Assembly (NCBI GenBank): GCA_902984215.1 | Contig: CADWAF010000257.1 | Location: 32,014 to 96,013 of the forward strand | DNA: 64,000 bases | DNA from: Willaertia magna | Taxonomy: Eukaryota; Heterolobosea; Eutetramitea; Acrasida; Naegleriidae | Reading direction: 5' to 3' | Shown: positions 40,734 through 50,160 of the stretch, one piece after another | Position numbering within the stretch: the stretch's first letter is position 1 | Layout: every line of letters begins with the position of its first letter | The notes under the pieces: generated by a model | The model's input: the letters and a program-made list of their open reading frames with translations, nothing else | The model's database searches: none | Told to the model about the DNA's origin: nothing | Translations under genes and position numbers: made by a program

Positions 40734-41066
40734 TAAATTTTAATTTATTTATTTGAAACCATAATTTATACAAAAATTGTCAAAAAATAAAAATTGTTGG
40801 TTGTTGTATTGAAAATTATTGATGATGACACTTTTTCTGTGCGTGAAGGTATTGATGAAGCGCACAATTAACCAAGATCTGTACTGACAAACATAATTTT
40901 TCTTTTATTGCAACTCCTTGAAATTCAAAGGCTGGCAAAAAAATAAGGCTGTGTTTTTATTAGACAAGGAGGATAACACAATGCTACTTGTTCAAAGAAT
41001 CAAAATCAACAAATAAAATTACATAAGGTTTTTTGAATTTTATTTTATATAATTTAGTCCATAAAT
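40734..41066. other. Convergent intergenic region holding the snoRNA candidate
   Basis: This 333-bp spacer lies between two convergent stops (dioxygenase and uS4). It is less A/T-rich than typical spacers here, which drew attention to the box C/D candidate at 40812-40900. The remainder (40901-41066) shows no ORF or further structure I can defend. Confidence 0.5.
40812..40900 (+). ncRNA. Candidate box C/D snoRNA, U24/snR24-like guide
   Basis: A perfect 8-bp terminal stem (AAAATTAT at 40812-40819 with ATAATTTT at 40893-40900) encloses box C TGATGATGA (40820-40828), an internal C'-like TTGATGA (40852-40858) and box D CTGA (40884-40887). The bases just upstream of box D read ACCAAGATCTG (40871-40881). 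They are complementary to the conserved large-subunit rRNA segment CAGATCTTGGT that U24/snR24 targets. The fifth base before box D would place methylation on the G of CAG. The gene lies 78 bp after the dioxygenase stop. No promoter or D' box is clear. Confidence 0.5.
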
Positions 41067-41621
41067 TTATTCGTCTTGTTTCTTGTTCTTTCTTGTATGA
41101 CGACCTGGTTTACCACCTGGAACAAGGGAAGAATGTGGTGACATTGCAATATGCTTTTCGGAATCAACTCTAACTGTGAAAGATGGAACATTGACAGTTT
41201 GTTTACCAACACGGATGTGTCTTTGGAAAATTAATTGTCTAGCATGATGGATAGATTTAGCTAAGTTTAATTTGAAAACAATAGTTTGTAATCTTCTTTC
41301 TAATAAATCTTCTGCCTTTAAAGATAAAATGTAATCGAGTTGTTGTTTAGATTGATCTAATAAACCTAATCTGGTTAATCTTCTTAATAAAGCTGCACCT
41401 TCAAATTGTCTCTTGATATCATCAACTGGTAATGTTAATAAATGTCTTGCAGCCTTACGTGCTTTAGCAAGATAGTATTGGACTCTCCAGATTTCATGTT
41501 TATTCTTTAAACCATATTTACCGCACATTCTTAATTCTCTATCCATACGTTCCTTTTCGAATGGACGTCTTGGTGTGCTTGAGACTTTTGTGTGGACTCT
41601 GTAGCTTCTGTTATGGACCAT
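41067..41621 (-). CDS. RPS9: Cytosolic ribosomal protein uS4 (RPS9)
   Basis: This is a 184-residue intronless protein. [47 protein letters not shown] is the eukaryotic RPS9 N-terminal block. [25 protein letters not shown] is the S4 RNA-binding fold. The tail [16 protein letters not shown] is basic. The first 14 residues ([14 protein letters not shown]) differ from the usual MGR start but fit in length. uS4 nucleates assembly of the small subunit. Codon use is biased as in uS17. Confidence 0.97.
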   Translation of the reverse strand: MVHNRSYRVHTKVSSTPRRPFEKERMDRELRMCGKYGLKNKHEIWRVQYYLAKARKAARHLLTLPVDDIKRQFEGAALLRRLTRLGLLDQSKQQLDYILSLKAEDLLERRLQTIVFKLNLAKSIHHARQLIFQRHIRVGKQTVNVPSFTVRVDSEKHIAMSPHSSLVPGGKPGRHTRKNKKQDE

Positions 41622-41777
41622 CGTTCTATAGTCGTAAATAAAAAGGGTGTTAGTTTATTTTCAAACCAAAAAATAAAAGGTGTTGATACGTACACGGCAA
41701 GATGTTTTTATTTTTTTTTCAACAAACAATTCCAATTTTACAACGAAAATGGTCAACACCAAATATTTTTACAAAAA

Positions 41778-43195
41778 ATGAGGATGGCAAACAAGAAAGA
41801 AGAAGAGAAGATTGTTGTTGTGGAAGGCAGCAATAGCAAGGAAGAAGAAGCTTTACATGTGAATAATAATATAAAGAAGAAAAAGTTTCCAAAGTATGGT
41901 GAAAAATTACATCAAAATTCTACACTTGATGATGAAGGTAAAGATCGTATGTTAAAGGAAAGAAAAGAAATTCTATTTGAAGCCTTGAATTCTACTAAAA
42001 TTAAACGTCTGTATGTATTCATTCCATTAATGTTATCCTAATTATTAATACGTGAGCTATTTCAAAAAGTAATGATATAAGTATAGGTGAATATATTCCA
42101 CAATTAAATGTTGTTAGATTAATTCAATTAAAAGGAAAGGTTGGGAATCAAACTGGTTTTTCTAAAAGAAAAGAAGAACTTTCGGAAGAGATTCAACAAA
42201 ACCCAATTCTTTATGTAGAAGGGTTAACAAAACAAAATTTAAATTTTCAACAAAGAGAAAAGGCTTTTAGAATGTTTTACCCAGAAGAAGCTCTTTATTT
42301 AATGGATTCTGGACTTTTATGTTTAATAGTTGAAAATCAACCATCAAAATTAGAGACAATTTTATTAGAAGAACAAAGTTTTACTGTTAGAACTGGTTAC
42401 ATAATTCCGAGTATTCAAGAAGCCTATTCCTTATTATTAAGTCATTCTACAACACCTTCCTATTTACTCAATTCCTTTATGGTATATGCTTATCTTAGAA
42501 GGCTTGGTTTTATAGTTTATAGACATGATCCTTTAAAATTACAACGCGCAGTGAATGAAGAAGGAAAAGAAGAGAAGGATACAAAGAAAAGGAAAATGAA
42601 TAATATTAAGACAAAATATTATGAAAAGAAACAAAGAGGAAGAAGGAAGAATATAGAGATAGATATTCCTACACCTTCAGAAGATAGTATTAGTAGAAAT
42701 TGGTGGGAAGAAAAAGAAGAACTCATTGAAGATGTAATGAATTGTACTGTAGATAATAATAAGGTATTTATTGGATCTGATTTTCTTTCTGATCATTCCC
42801 TTACTACTCCTTTAATTTGTGATTTATATTTAGAAGATACTCAATGTATTGAATATTATAAGATTTATGAAGCCTTAAATGTGATTCAACTTTCTTATTC
42901 AACAAATTTAAATGAATTAAATAATTCATCAGAATTATCAGTAGCACTGCCTCCTGTCATGTTTGATGTTTGGAAATCAGGATCTTGTGAAAAGAAAGGA
43001 CCACCTTCTATGATAATTATTGTTACTTCTTTTTCACAAAGTACTGTTCCAGAGTTTGGAGAGTTATTTAAAATCTTTCAACAATATCATCCTTTCCCAA
43101 TATTTTACAGTGTAGTTGGAGATACAGGTTCTATCATGTTTTTAAATCTTTGTCCTTTTGAAATTGAAAATTTAATTACCAATGAAGAAGAATAA
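41778..43195 (+). CDS. TSEN54: tRNA-splicing endonuclease subunit Sen54
   Basis: The exons are 41778..42010 and 42070..43195, with a 59-nt intron, giving 452 residues. The start chosen is the ATG at 41778 in an A-run, because the frame is open further upstream but overlaps the uS4 promoter side. Exon 2 begins NDISIGEYIPQLNVVRLIQLKGKVGNQTGF, then MFYPEEALYLMDSG and the SIQEAYSLLLSH...YAYLRRLGFIVYRHDP block. These correspond to the N-terminal domain of Sen54/TSEN54. The C-terminal FKIFQQYHPFPIFYSVVGDTGSIMFL resembles the endonuclease-fold end. Sen54 is the structural partner of Sen2 in the tetrameric tRNA intron endonuclease. Confidence 0.9.
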
Positions 43196-43248
43196 AAAAA
43201 CTTTATTGTAACACCAAAAGATCAAGACGTGTTCAGATTGGAAAAAAA

Positions 43249-44100
43249 ATGTTGGCAACTAGATATGCATTGTATTTTATTTTACTTTTAGCTGTATTGG
43301 TTTCTTTATCTTTCTTATTGTACATTAAACATTATTCTTTTAAGATACATCAATCAACAGTAATTGTTACAACTAGTGATGGTAGAATGTTTCATCCTCC
43401 TTCATCTTTTAATCCCGTAATGAATGAACATTTAGAGACTTCTGCACCAAATATTCATAATTCAAAACATGTAGTTATTGAAGAAAAGAATAAAAGTGAA
43501 GAAGAAAAGAAAGAAAGTACAGAATTTAATGTTCAAAAGATAGAAATGAAAAAACATGAAACTCAAATAGTGAATGGAATATTTGATGATTTAATTCAAA
43601 ATAGAGATGAAAAGAAAGAAAATATTAAATCAAAATTATTACGTGACAGTGTTCTTTCTAAATCTCTTGATGATAAAAATACAAACGTTAAATGTAGAAA
43701 TACTGTTCAAGGACCTAATTTCATTACTGATAGTAGAGGATATATTTGTAGTATATTACATGTTGATCCTAAAACTCAATGTTGTAGACTAGATATTGAT
43801 TTAGTTAAAGCAAAGAGTGAGGGATTACCTCCAGTTGAAAGATATAGTTGTAAGACTTGTAATGATCAAATGAAATGTTGTAATTCTTATGAATTTTGTG
43901 TCAGTTGTTGTATGGACATTGATAAAAGAGAAGAATTAATAGAAATTTATAATGAAAGAAAGAATGAAAAATTATTTAAAGGAGTAAAGACAGTATTTGA
44001 ATTTTGTTCAACTAGATGTAGAACTACAAGTAAAAGTGTTCAAAATGAAAATAGATTTAAGGATTCAAATTATAAATATTGTTTTGGAAAAATTAATTAA
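43249..44100 (+). CDS. SPRING (C12orf49/SPRING1) homologue, SREBP-pathway membrane protein
   Basis: This is a 283-residue intronless protein. A signal anchor (YFILLLAVLVSLSFLLYI) is followed by a charged spacer of about 120 residues. A Cys-rich luminal domain follows (about 158-280): CRNTVQGPNFITDSRGYIC, CCNSYEFCVSCC, FEFCSTRCRTTSKSVQNENRF, KYCFG. This cysteine pattern and the SxSVQxEN phrase are specific to human SPRING, which assists Golgi site-1-protease maturation and so SREBP activation. The spacer is longer than in human (205 residues in all). The stop overlaps the convergent gene's stop by three bases. Confidence 0.9.
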   Translation: MLATRYALYFILLLAVLVSLSFLLYIKHYSFKIHQSTVIVTTSDGRMFHPPSSFNPVMNEHLETSAPNIHNSKHVVIEEKNKSEEEKKESTEFNVQKIEMKKHETQIVNGIFDDLIQNRDEKKENIKSKLLRDSVLSKSLDDKNTNVKCRNTVQGPNFITDSRGYICSILHVDPKTQCCRLDIDLVKAKSEGLPPVERYSCKTCNDQMKCCNSYEFCVSCCMDIDKREELIEIYNERKNEKLFKGVKTVFEFCSTRCRTTSKSVQNENRFKDSNYKYCFGKIN

Positions 44101-45852
44101 ATTATACTATTATTCTTAGGTAAAGACATACTTTTGGATATTGCTGTAATTGCAGCAGAGTTAAAGACATTTGAACTTGATTGATTAATCCTAGAGTTTC
44201 TAATTAACGTTGGGGACCTACTTGGTGATATACCCCTTAAAGGTGGAGCTTGAGGCAAATTAAAAGAATGAATACTTCCTCTGGTGGGACTTGAATTTCC
44301 TAGTGAGTATTGCTTATCTACAAAGTCCACACCAGAGCTAGGGAATGCAGAAACGAATGGTTTTTGTGAAATAAATTTTTCTTTGTCCTCAGTTCTTCCC
44401 GTTCCGTGCAAAGTTGAACAGTAACTGTCAAATGTGACACCAGTATTAATAAACTTTGGGAGTGTTTTATCCCTGGTAAACTCTTCAGTTTCATGTGTAG
44501 CAGTTATAAATCCTTTCTTTGTCACCCACTTCTCCTTTGATTCTTCTCTAATTGCCACTCTATGTTTTGGTTCATACTTTCCCACAGAAGTAATATAAAG
44601 ACCTTCAATATCAGCCACTGAGTAATTGGATACATTTGATTTGCTTTTTAAATTGGTTTGAATAATTTCTTTGTGAAAGGCATCAATATTGTTAAAAGAA
44701 ACTGACCTCTCCACTTCTTTTAGTGACGAACCTGATCTATTGTTGTGTGAGTATCCAGAAAGTAGGTTGGAAGTATTGTACATCAAAGAAGGGGAAGAAT
44801 ACAGCACTCTAAAAGGATTTCCATCTGATGCCAGCCTGCCTGAGCCTTTTTGAAGAAATGGTTTTGAACTAGAGTGGTATAGTCTGGGGCTAGTGGATCT
44901 TATAGGGCTCGAGGCTTTAATGGTTGCTGGACTCACTGACCTAGGTCTTCTTCTTTGTTCTGGAGAGTTTCTAATATTTTGTAATTTTTGAAATTCTGAT
45001 TTAGGCATCTGGATTTTTAATTGATAATTGGTTAAATGTTCTGGGGTGAATTGAGCAGAATTAGGGGCATGTAAGTTTCTTTCCTTTTCTTTAGAGTATA
45101 ATCTTTTAGGAGATGGATATTTTAGTTCTTGATTAAGGTAGTCCCCAACGTTTTTGAATCGTGGAGTGAAAAACTCTTCATTAAAAGACTCGAGTATTTC
45201 TGATGGTGTTTGATGTTCTTTTGGTTTAGATTTTCTTAATTCCCATTCATATATTGGCTTAACTTTTTTAACTGATTTAGTTTCAGGTTTGTGACTGTTT
45301 TGTTTTGTTTCGTTTTTCGTCGGGATTTTGATAGTATTTATATCGAGTGGAATACTTTTAATTGGGTGAGTTTTAACAACTTCTCCTCTTGTTTTGTCAT
45401 CCTCCTCATCGTATTGTTTCTTGATTGAACTCATTGCTTGTTTTAATTCTTCAATTTTCTGTATAGTTCTTAAGGGGTATTGCTTTATTACCTCCTCTAG
45501 TTTTTCTTTTAATCTAGAAAAAACTAAAAAGGTTTAAGGAATTTTGCAAGTTAAACTTACTTGTATTTGAGAGACTGTTTGGGTGTGAATCTAACTCAAT
45601 AATTCTATTTTCAATAGCCTTATTCAAACTCTTAAGTAATTTCATTTTGTCTATTTTCTTCACCCATTCCTCTCCAAGCTTATATTCAGGAGCAGGACTT
45701 TCTTTATGCTCATTTTGATCTTTAAGCATTTCATGAAGTTCTTGTTGTTTGCTTAGTTTAAGTTGAAGAAACAGAACCTTATACAATTCCGCTACCTCAT
45801 CCGCTTGTTTTTCGATATCCACAGGGGAAGAGGAGAGGTCTATCCACTTCAT
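44097..45852 (-). CDS. Ser-rich coiled-coil protein, function unknown (possible cytoskeletal)
   Basis: The exons are complement(join(44097..45523,45561..45852)), with a 37-nt intron, 572 residues. Residues 1-140 are charged and helical (coiled-coil-like). The rest is Ser/Pro/Arg-rich and largely disordered, with many SPxR or SPS sites that could be kinase targets. Short motif-like patches include SSKPFLQKGSGRLAS and GTGRTEDKEKFISQKPFV. The PFLxKGxG patch recalls motifs in some centriolar or ciliary proteins, but that is a weak resemblance. An E2F-like site at 45900 precedes the gene. The 3' end overlaps the SPRING stop codon. Confidence 0.7.
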
Positions 45853-45899
45853 GATTGCTATAAATACAAATGTTAAACAATTTTTTTAAAAATTAACTG

Positions 45900-45913
45900 A
45901 ATTGGCGGGAAAA
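45900..45913 (-). promoter_or_regulatory. E2F/DP-like site upstream of the 44.1-45.9 kb gene
   Basis: The plus strand reads TTGGCGGGAAAA, within about 55 bp of the ATG at 45852. It is the same GGCGGGA core found before the next two genes upstream and before the lysine-rich gene at 5279. Confidence 0.45.
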
Positions 45914-46095
45914 CAACTACGGGAGTACTCCTTTTCCATCCATCGTCTAAATTATTTAATAACAATTACTATTGTATTAAATTGCCTTTTCTTTCTACAT
46001 ATTTGTCTAAATTTATTATTTGACAACCAATCCAAAGCTCAATATTTTTCTACTTAATTTCTTACAAAAAATCAGGTTAATAATTTTAAAAACCT

Positions 46096-48225
46096 CTACT
46101 GTTTTTTCGAAACGCACTCATATCCTTTTTTCCCTTGAAGTATGACTAAAGTATCCACATAAGATTTGAAATTTGAAATCTCTTTCATTTGTAATTTATC
46201 GCCGTTAGTATTAAAAACCAAGTATTGATCGTTAACAGAATCTATTACAACTATAGTTTTTTTAAACAATCTACAGGCTGCTGTAATTTCAATGTCACCT
46301 CCTTTGCCATTTTTGCTTAATTCATCTAAGTATTTTTCTACATCCTTAGTTATGGTTGTTTGAATTAATGCCCTAAGACTATCGTCTTTTAGTCGTATAT
46401 ATTCAATTATTTGATTTCTGATAGTGTCTGACTTATTTTCTTGTTTTGTTTCTTGGCTCAATCCATGAGCTAAGGCAGTAAACAGTTCATGACTTTCAGT
46501 ATTAAAAATCTCATATCCAATATTATTTAACAAAGTATTGGAAGACTGTCTTGAGCGTAAACTTCCAAGCAAAGATTTGAATGACGAGTTGCTTTCTGAA
46601 GGCACCAAGGGCAAACTGCTAGAGCTTGAATTGGTGGATGATGGTGTTTGATTAGCTTTGAGTGCTTGTTCATTGGTTTGTTTTCTCTGGTTATTAGTTT
46701 CAATTATATGTGTAGCATCTTCAGGATAAGTGCTCATTATTTCATCGAAAGCAGATTTTTCCAGCACAAACAAGTCAACATAGTCCACAGCTATAACGTC
46801 GGCTGTTCTCTTGATTGAGTCAATTAGAGCTGTTTCTCCAAAAAAATCGCCACTTCCAAGTGTTTTGGGAATAAATCCATTTGGTAATCTGATATTAACA
46901 AACCCTTTACCAATGAAAAACATTTCATTTCCAATTTCTCCAATTCTAATAATAAAAGAGCCTGGCATAGCAATTTTAGGTTTTAAATTAACAATAACCT
47001 CATTAATAAAATTTTTTGAACATTGTTTAAACAATGCAACCTTACTAACGATTTCAGAATTAAGTTGCATGGCAACATCTATCTTTAAAAAGTCAGGCAA
47101 TTCAGATATGATTTTAGATTCATCCAATCCTTTTCTACTTTTCCATAAATATCTATAATATTGCTTAACCCGATTTTGCAAATCTGGGGGAAGGTTACGA
47201 TAATTCAAATAATCACTAATGGCGTCAAATTTTTCAACAAACGCGCTTTCTGTGACGTTTATGTTCTGAGCTAACTTAGCCACCGTACCTATAACGGTGA
47301 CGAAAACTGCAATCCCAATTAGATAAATTGCTGTTGTAAAAACAACTTGAAGATCAGTAACAGGCATTGTTCCTCCATACCCTGACATTGAAACCAAGTT
47401 CCAATACAGCCCCAACATATATTTATAAACGTTGGATGTATCATCCTCAAATAAGCTTGCACTTTGAGAAAATATTTGAGATTCGGGGGCTTCAGCCATT
47501 ACCACAACAAACCACAAACAAGCAGCGATATGATTTACAAAAATAACCATGAACATAAAACGTGCAACTTTAACAAATCTTTTTGCTTGTTCGAATCTAT
47601 CTGGTATAATATCTTCAAATCTTGTGAAAGTATGAAACGCCTTAAAAAAGAATAAGGCTCTGTTAATTCTCCACCAAGTAGAATATTTGAATGTAGGAGT
47701 AACCAGAGGATGTAGCCAATCTAATGGAATTAAACAAATCAAGTCAACCCAAAGTCCTAATTTCTTTTTAAACATATATCTACGGGCAGTCTTTTTGAAG
47801 TCTGTGACTAGTAAATTCATTTCATCTCGGTAAGGATAAAAAAAATTAAGGATTATATCAAGTAAGAGTAGGAAATCAAAAGTAGCATCGCCTAAGTACC
47901 ATAAGTTTGAAGGAGTACTATCAAATGCGGCCCTGAAAGGAATAACAAAAGAATTGTATATCATTATCAAAAATATCATAATGAACCAAATCTTATTAAA
48001 CGCTCCACCCTTATCAACTAATTTTAAGATACTAGGTTTAATATATTTCTTATAAAATGGTTTCTTATAGAACGGAAGTTCTACTTCGATTTCGGTTCCA
48101 TTATCCTTAATTTCTTTGTTGTTTTGATTATTAACAGAACTATTTGTTGTTTCCAGTTTCTTGTTTGAATTTTCCTCTGGTATTATTACATGATCTTTTT
48201 TTCGCCTAGAACAACATCCCAACAT
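46096..48225 (-). CDS. Cyclic-nucleotide-gated channel fused to a degenerate OTU domain
   Basis: This is a 709-residue intronless protein ending in TAG. A six-segment channel spans residues about 75-320. It has an S4-like WRINRALFFFKAF and a pore loop reading LYWNLVSMSGYGGTMP (filter SGYGG at 281-285). A C-linker and cyclic-nucleotide-binding domain follow (about 400-500; GDFFGETALIDSIKRTADVIAV with the phosphate-binding Arg-Thr). After a Ser/Asn linker, residues 573-705 match the OTU fold: ELFTALAHGL, RNQIIEYI, the signature GKGGDIEITAACRLF and IVVI, with a final VILQGKKGYECV. The OTU nucleophile is replaced (HELF, E580) and the final His is Gly (G701). I infer a ubiquitin-binding or regulatory tail, not a deubiquitinase. 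Confidence 0.85.
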   Translation of the reverse strand: MLGCCSRRKKDHVIIPEENSNKKLETTNSSVNNQNNKEIKDNGTEIEVELPFYKKPFYKKYIKPSILKLVDKGGAFNKIWFIMIFLIMIYNSFVIPFRAAFDSTPSNLWYLGDATFDFLLLLDIILNFFYPYRDEMNLLVTDFKKTARRYMFKKKLGLWVDLICLIPLDWLHPLVTPTFKYSTWWRINRALFFFKAFHTFTRFEDIIPDRFEQAKRFVKVARFMFMVIFVNHIAACLWFVVVMAEAPESQIFSQSASLFEDDTSNVYKYMLGLYWNLVSMSGYGGTMPVTDLQVVFTTAIYLIGIAVFVTVIGTVAKLAQNINVTESAFVEKFDAISDYLNYRNLPPDLQNRVKQYYRYLWKSRKGLDESKIISELPDFLKIDVAMQLNSEIVSKVALFKQCSKNFINEVIVNLKPKIAMPGSFIIRIGEIGNEMFFIGKGFVNIRLPNGFIPKTLGSGDFFGETALIDSIKRTADVIAVDYVDLFVLEKSAFDEIMSTYPEDATHIIETNNQRKQTNEQALKANQTPSSTNSSSSSLPLVPSESNSSFKSLLGSLRSRQSSNTLLNNIGYEIFNTESHELFTALAHGLSQETKQENKSDTIRNQIIEYIRLKDDSLRALIQTTITKDVEKYLDELSKNGKGGDIEITAACRLFKKTIVVIDSVNDQYLVFNTNGDKLQMKEISNFKSYVDTLVILQGKKGYECVSKKQ

Positions 48226-48234
48226 TTTTTACAA

Positions 48235-48246
48235 TTTGGCGGGAAA
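48235..48246 (-). promoter_or_regulatory. E2F/DP consensus site in the 21-bp gap before the channel gene
   Basis: TTTGGCGGGAAA is a perfect E2F-type site 10 bp upstream of the channel-OTU ATG. It almost touches the stop codon of the upstream same-strand gene. Confidence 0.5.
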
Positions 48247-50106
48247 TTATTTTTGAAGTTCTGCCAATTTACTTTTTATCAAACCAATTTTCTTTCGTAA
48301 AACTTGGCATATTATATCATTAGTAAATAGTTCATTATCGTCATCATCTATATTTATCTTAAATTCTTCTTCAGAATTCTTCATAAATTGTTCTATCATC
48401 TTTTGACTTTCTTTGTAACTAATGTCACTCTTATTTTGTTGTGTAATAGTTGACGAGGAAGAGTCTATGGATCCTAGGTCTTTAATATTATTAGAATCAT
48501 TTACGTGAAGGGGTTTTCCTTCATTGAAGGGTGCATTATCATGGTTTTCCTTTATATTTTCAGTAGATTGCACAAAAGATGTATCCATTTGCATAATTTG
48601 TTGATTATTATCAATTATTGGATCTATTTCCAATTTCTTTTCAGAGTTATTTTCTTTTACTTCCAAACTAGAAATTTTTACTACTTCAAATTCTTCACTT
48701 TTTGAACTTTGATTTCGTATCTTTCCCAATAATTCAGACAATTTCTCTTCATTTAAGGATAGAGATACACTGTTCACATTTTCTTTTGTTGGTTTAAACA
48801 ATTCAACGCTATCTAGTACTATTGGAGATTGAATATTTTCAATTGTTGGTGTATGTTCAAAAGTGTCTGTTCCGGCATTGCTTGAAAACTCTTTCCTTAA
48901 TGATTCTAATAACAAGTTAGATGAGTTCTTTGGTTCATTTCTGGATACAAGTTGTTCTACTTGCTGCTCTTCATCAATAGAGAGAGGTTTATAAAGAGAA
49001 TCTAATTCATACAGTGATTCTGGAAGACCAATTCTTTTGAACATATCCCTTAATCGCTCTTGGGCTATTCTATCATCCTCTTCAGAGGAGCTTAATGAAC
49101 TGGTTGTTGATGCTGTTGTAACACTATTATCCATCTTATTGTTAAGAGATTCATATGAACCTTTGTTTATGATTGCTCTTTCTAATGCTAATTCAGTGTA
49201 TTCATTAAGTTCCTTAATGCCTACATCGAACGAGTCAACCAATGATATAGACTTGTGAATTTCAGGTTGAGTGAAAGATTCATCAAATTTGTCTAAAGAT
49301 TCCAGGTCACTTATCCTCTTTTCTCTTATAAATTTATTGTATTCATCAATCGAATCTAGAACATCCTTTTTTTCTTTTTCTAAACTTTCCTGTAATTTTC
49401 TAATATTTTGACTTGAGGAATTATGTTCATTTTCAATACTTTTGTTAAGTTTTTCTTTCCAATTAGATTTCTTATTATAATCAGTAATACTATTTTTTTC
49501 TTTTAACACATCAGTTCTGTCACTTCTTTTTGTTGGAGGAGCATTCCTAAATCTTGTAATAAATTGAGCAATTCTGCCAGACTTAAGATTTTTATTATCA
49601 GACAAGGATTGACTAGAATTTGTACTATCTCTTACATCTTGAATTTTTCTTTTTATATTTGGGAGAAGATGTAATGACAATTCTTTTGATTCTTCCACAT
49701 TTATAGATTCATTTGTTATGTCAGTGTCAGGTTTTTCAGCAACACTAGACAAACTATCTCGTATTTCATTTCCCTTATTTTTATCTTCTAACTTTTTCCT
49801 GTGAGTTTTTAAAGGTTTTAATTCATCATCCGATAAAGTTAGAGAAGATTTACTTCCTTTCTTAATGTCTCTTTTGTCTTCCCTTTTTCTCAAAAATTTA
49901 GGACTGTTTGTTTCTTTTGGAATGTTTAGTTTATTGTTAGACAACACACTAAATTGATCATTTATAGAAACTACCTGAACCGATTCCTCTGTATTAATTG
50001 GTTTAGTCCTTTTATTACTTGTTTTTTCTCTCTGTTTTTCTTTTGGTTTCCATTCTTCCGTACTGTCCTCATCATCTATATCATGAAAATTAATGTTTGG
50101 TTTCAT
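48247..50106 (-). CDS. Large disordered, charged protein with coiled coil, function unknown
   Basis: This is a 619-residue intronless protein that I do not recognise, with the ATG at 50106. It is Ser/Glu/Lys/Asp/Asn-rich throughout, with an acidic DDED stretch near the start. Coiled-coil-prone segments (about 230-290: NSSSQNIRKLQESLEKEKKDVLDSIDEYNKFIREKR) and a short C-terminal helix (VLRKKIGLIKSKLAELQK) stand out. No catalytic motif is visible. An E2F-like site precedes it at 50121, and the channel gene starts 21 bp after its stop, which might allow readthrough or co-regulation. Confidence 0.7.
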   Translation of the reverse strand: MKPNINFHDIDDEDSTEEWKPKEKQREKTSNKRTKPINTEESVQVVSINDQFSVLSNNKLNIPKETNSPKFLRKREDKRDIKKGSKSSLTLSDDELKPLKTHRKKLEDKNKGNEIRDSLSSVAEKPDTDITNESINVEESKELSLHLLPNIKRKIQDVRDSTNSSQSLSDNKNLKSGRIAQFITRFRNAPPTKRSDRTDVLKEKNSITDYNKKSNWKEKLNKSIENEHNSSSQNIRKLQESLEKEKKDVLDSIDEYNKFIREKRISDLESLDKFDESFTQPEIHKSISLVDSFDVGIKELNEYTELALERAIINKGSYESLNNKMDNSVTTASTTSSLSSSEEDDRIAQERLRDMFKRIGLPESLYELDSLYKPLSIDEEQQVEQLVSRNEPKNSSNLLLESLRKEFSSNAGTDTFEHTPTIENIQSPIVLDSVELFKPTKENVNSVSLSLNEEKLSELLGKIRNQSSKSEEFEVVKISSLEVKENNSEKKLEIDPIIDNNQQIMQMDTSFVQSTENIKENHDNAPFNEGKPLHVNDSNNIKDLGSIDSSSSTITQQNKSDISYKESQKMIEQFMKNSEEEFKINIDDDDNELFTNDIICQVLRKKIGLIKSKLAELQK

Positions 50107-50120
50107 CAATTTTTTTTATT

Positions 50121-50133
50121 TAGGCGGGAGAAT
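50121..50133 (-). promoter_or_regulatory. E2F-like site before the 48.2-50.1 kb gene
   Basis: The spacer reads TTTAGGCGGGAGAA 15-25 bp upstream of the ATG at 50106. It is a weaker match (GGCGGGA core) than the site at 48235 but keeps the same position relative to its gene. Confidence 0.38.
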
Positions 50134-50160
50134 GTTTTATTTTACAAAACTCAATTGAGT

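Noticed and set aside
46096..48225. Active deubiquitinase
   Set aside because: The OTU nucleophile is Glu and the last His is Gly, so activity cannot be claimed.
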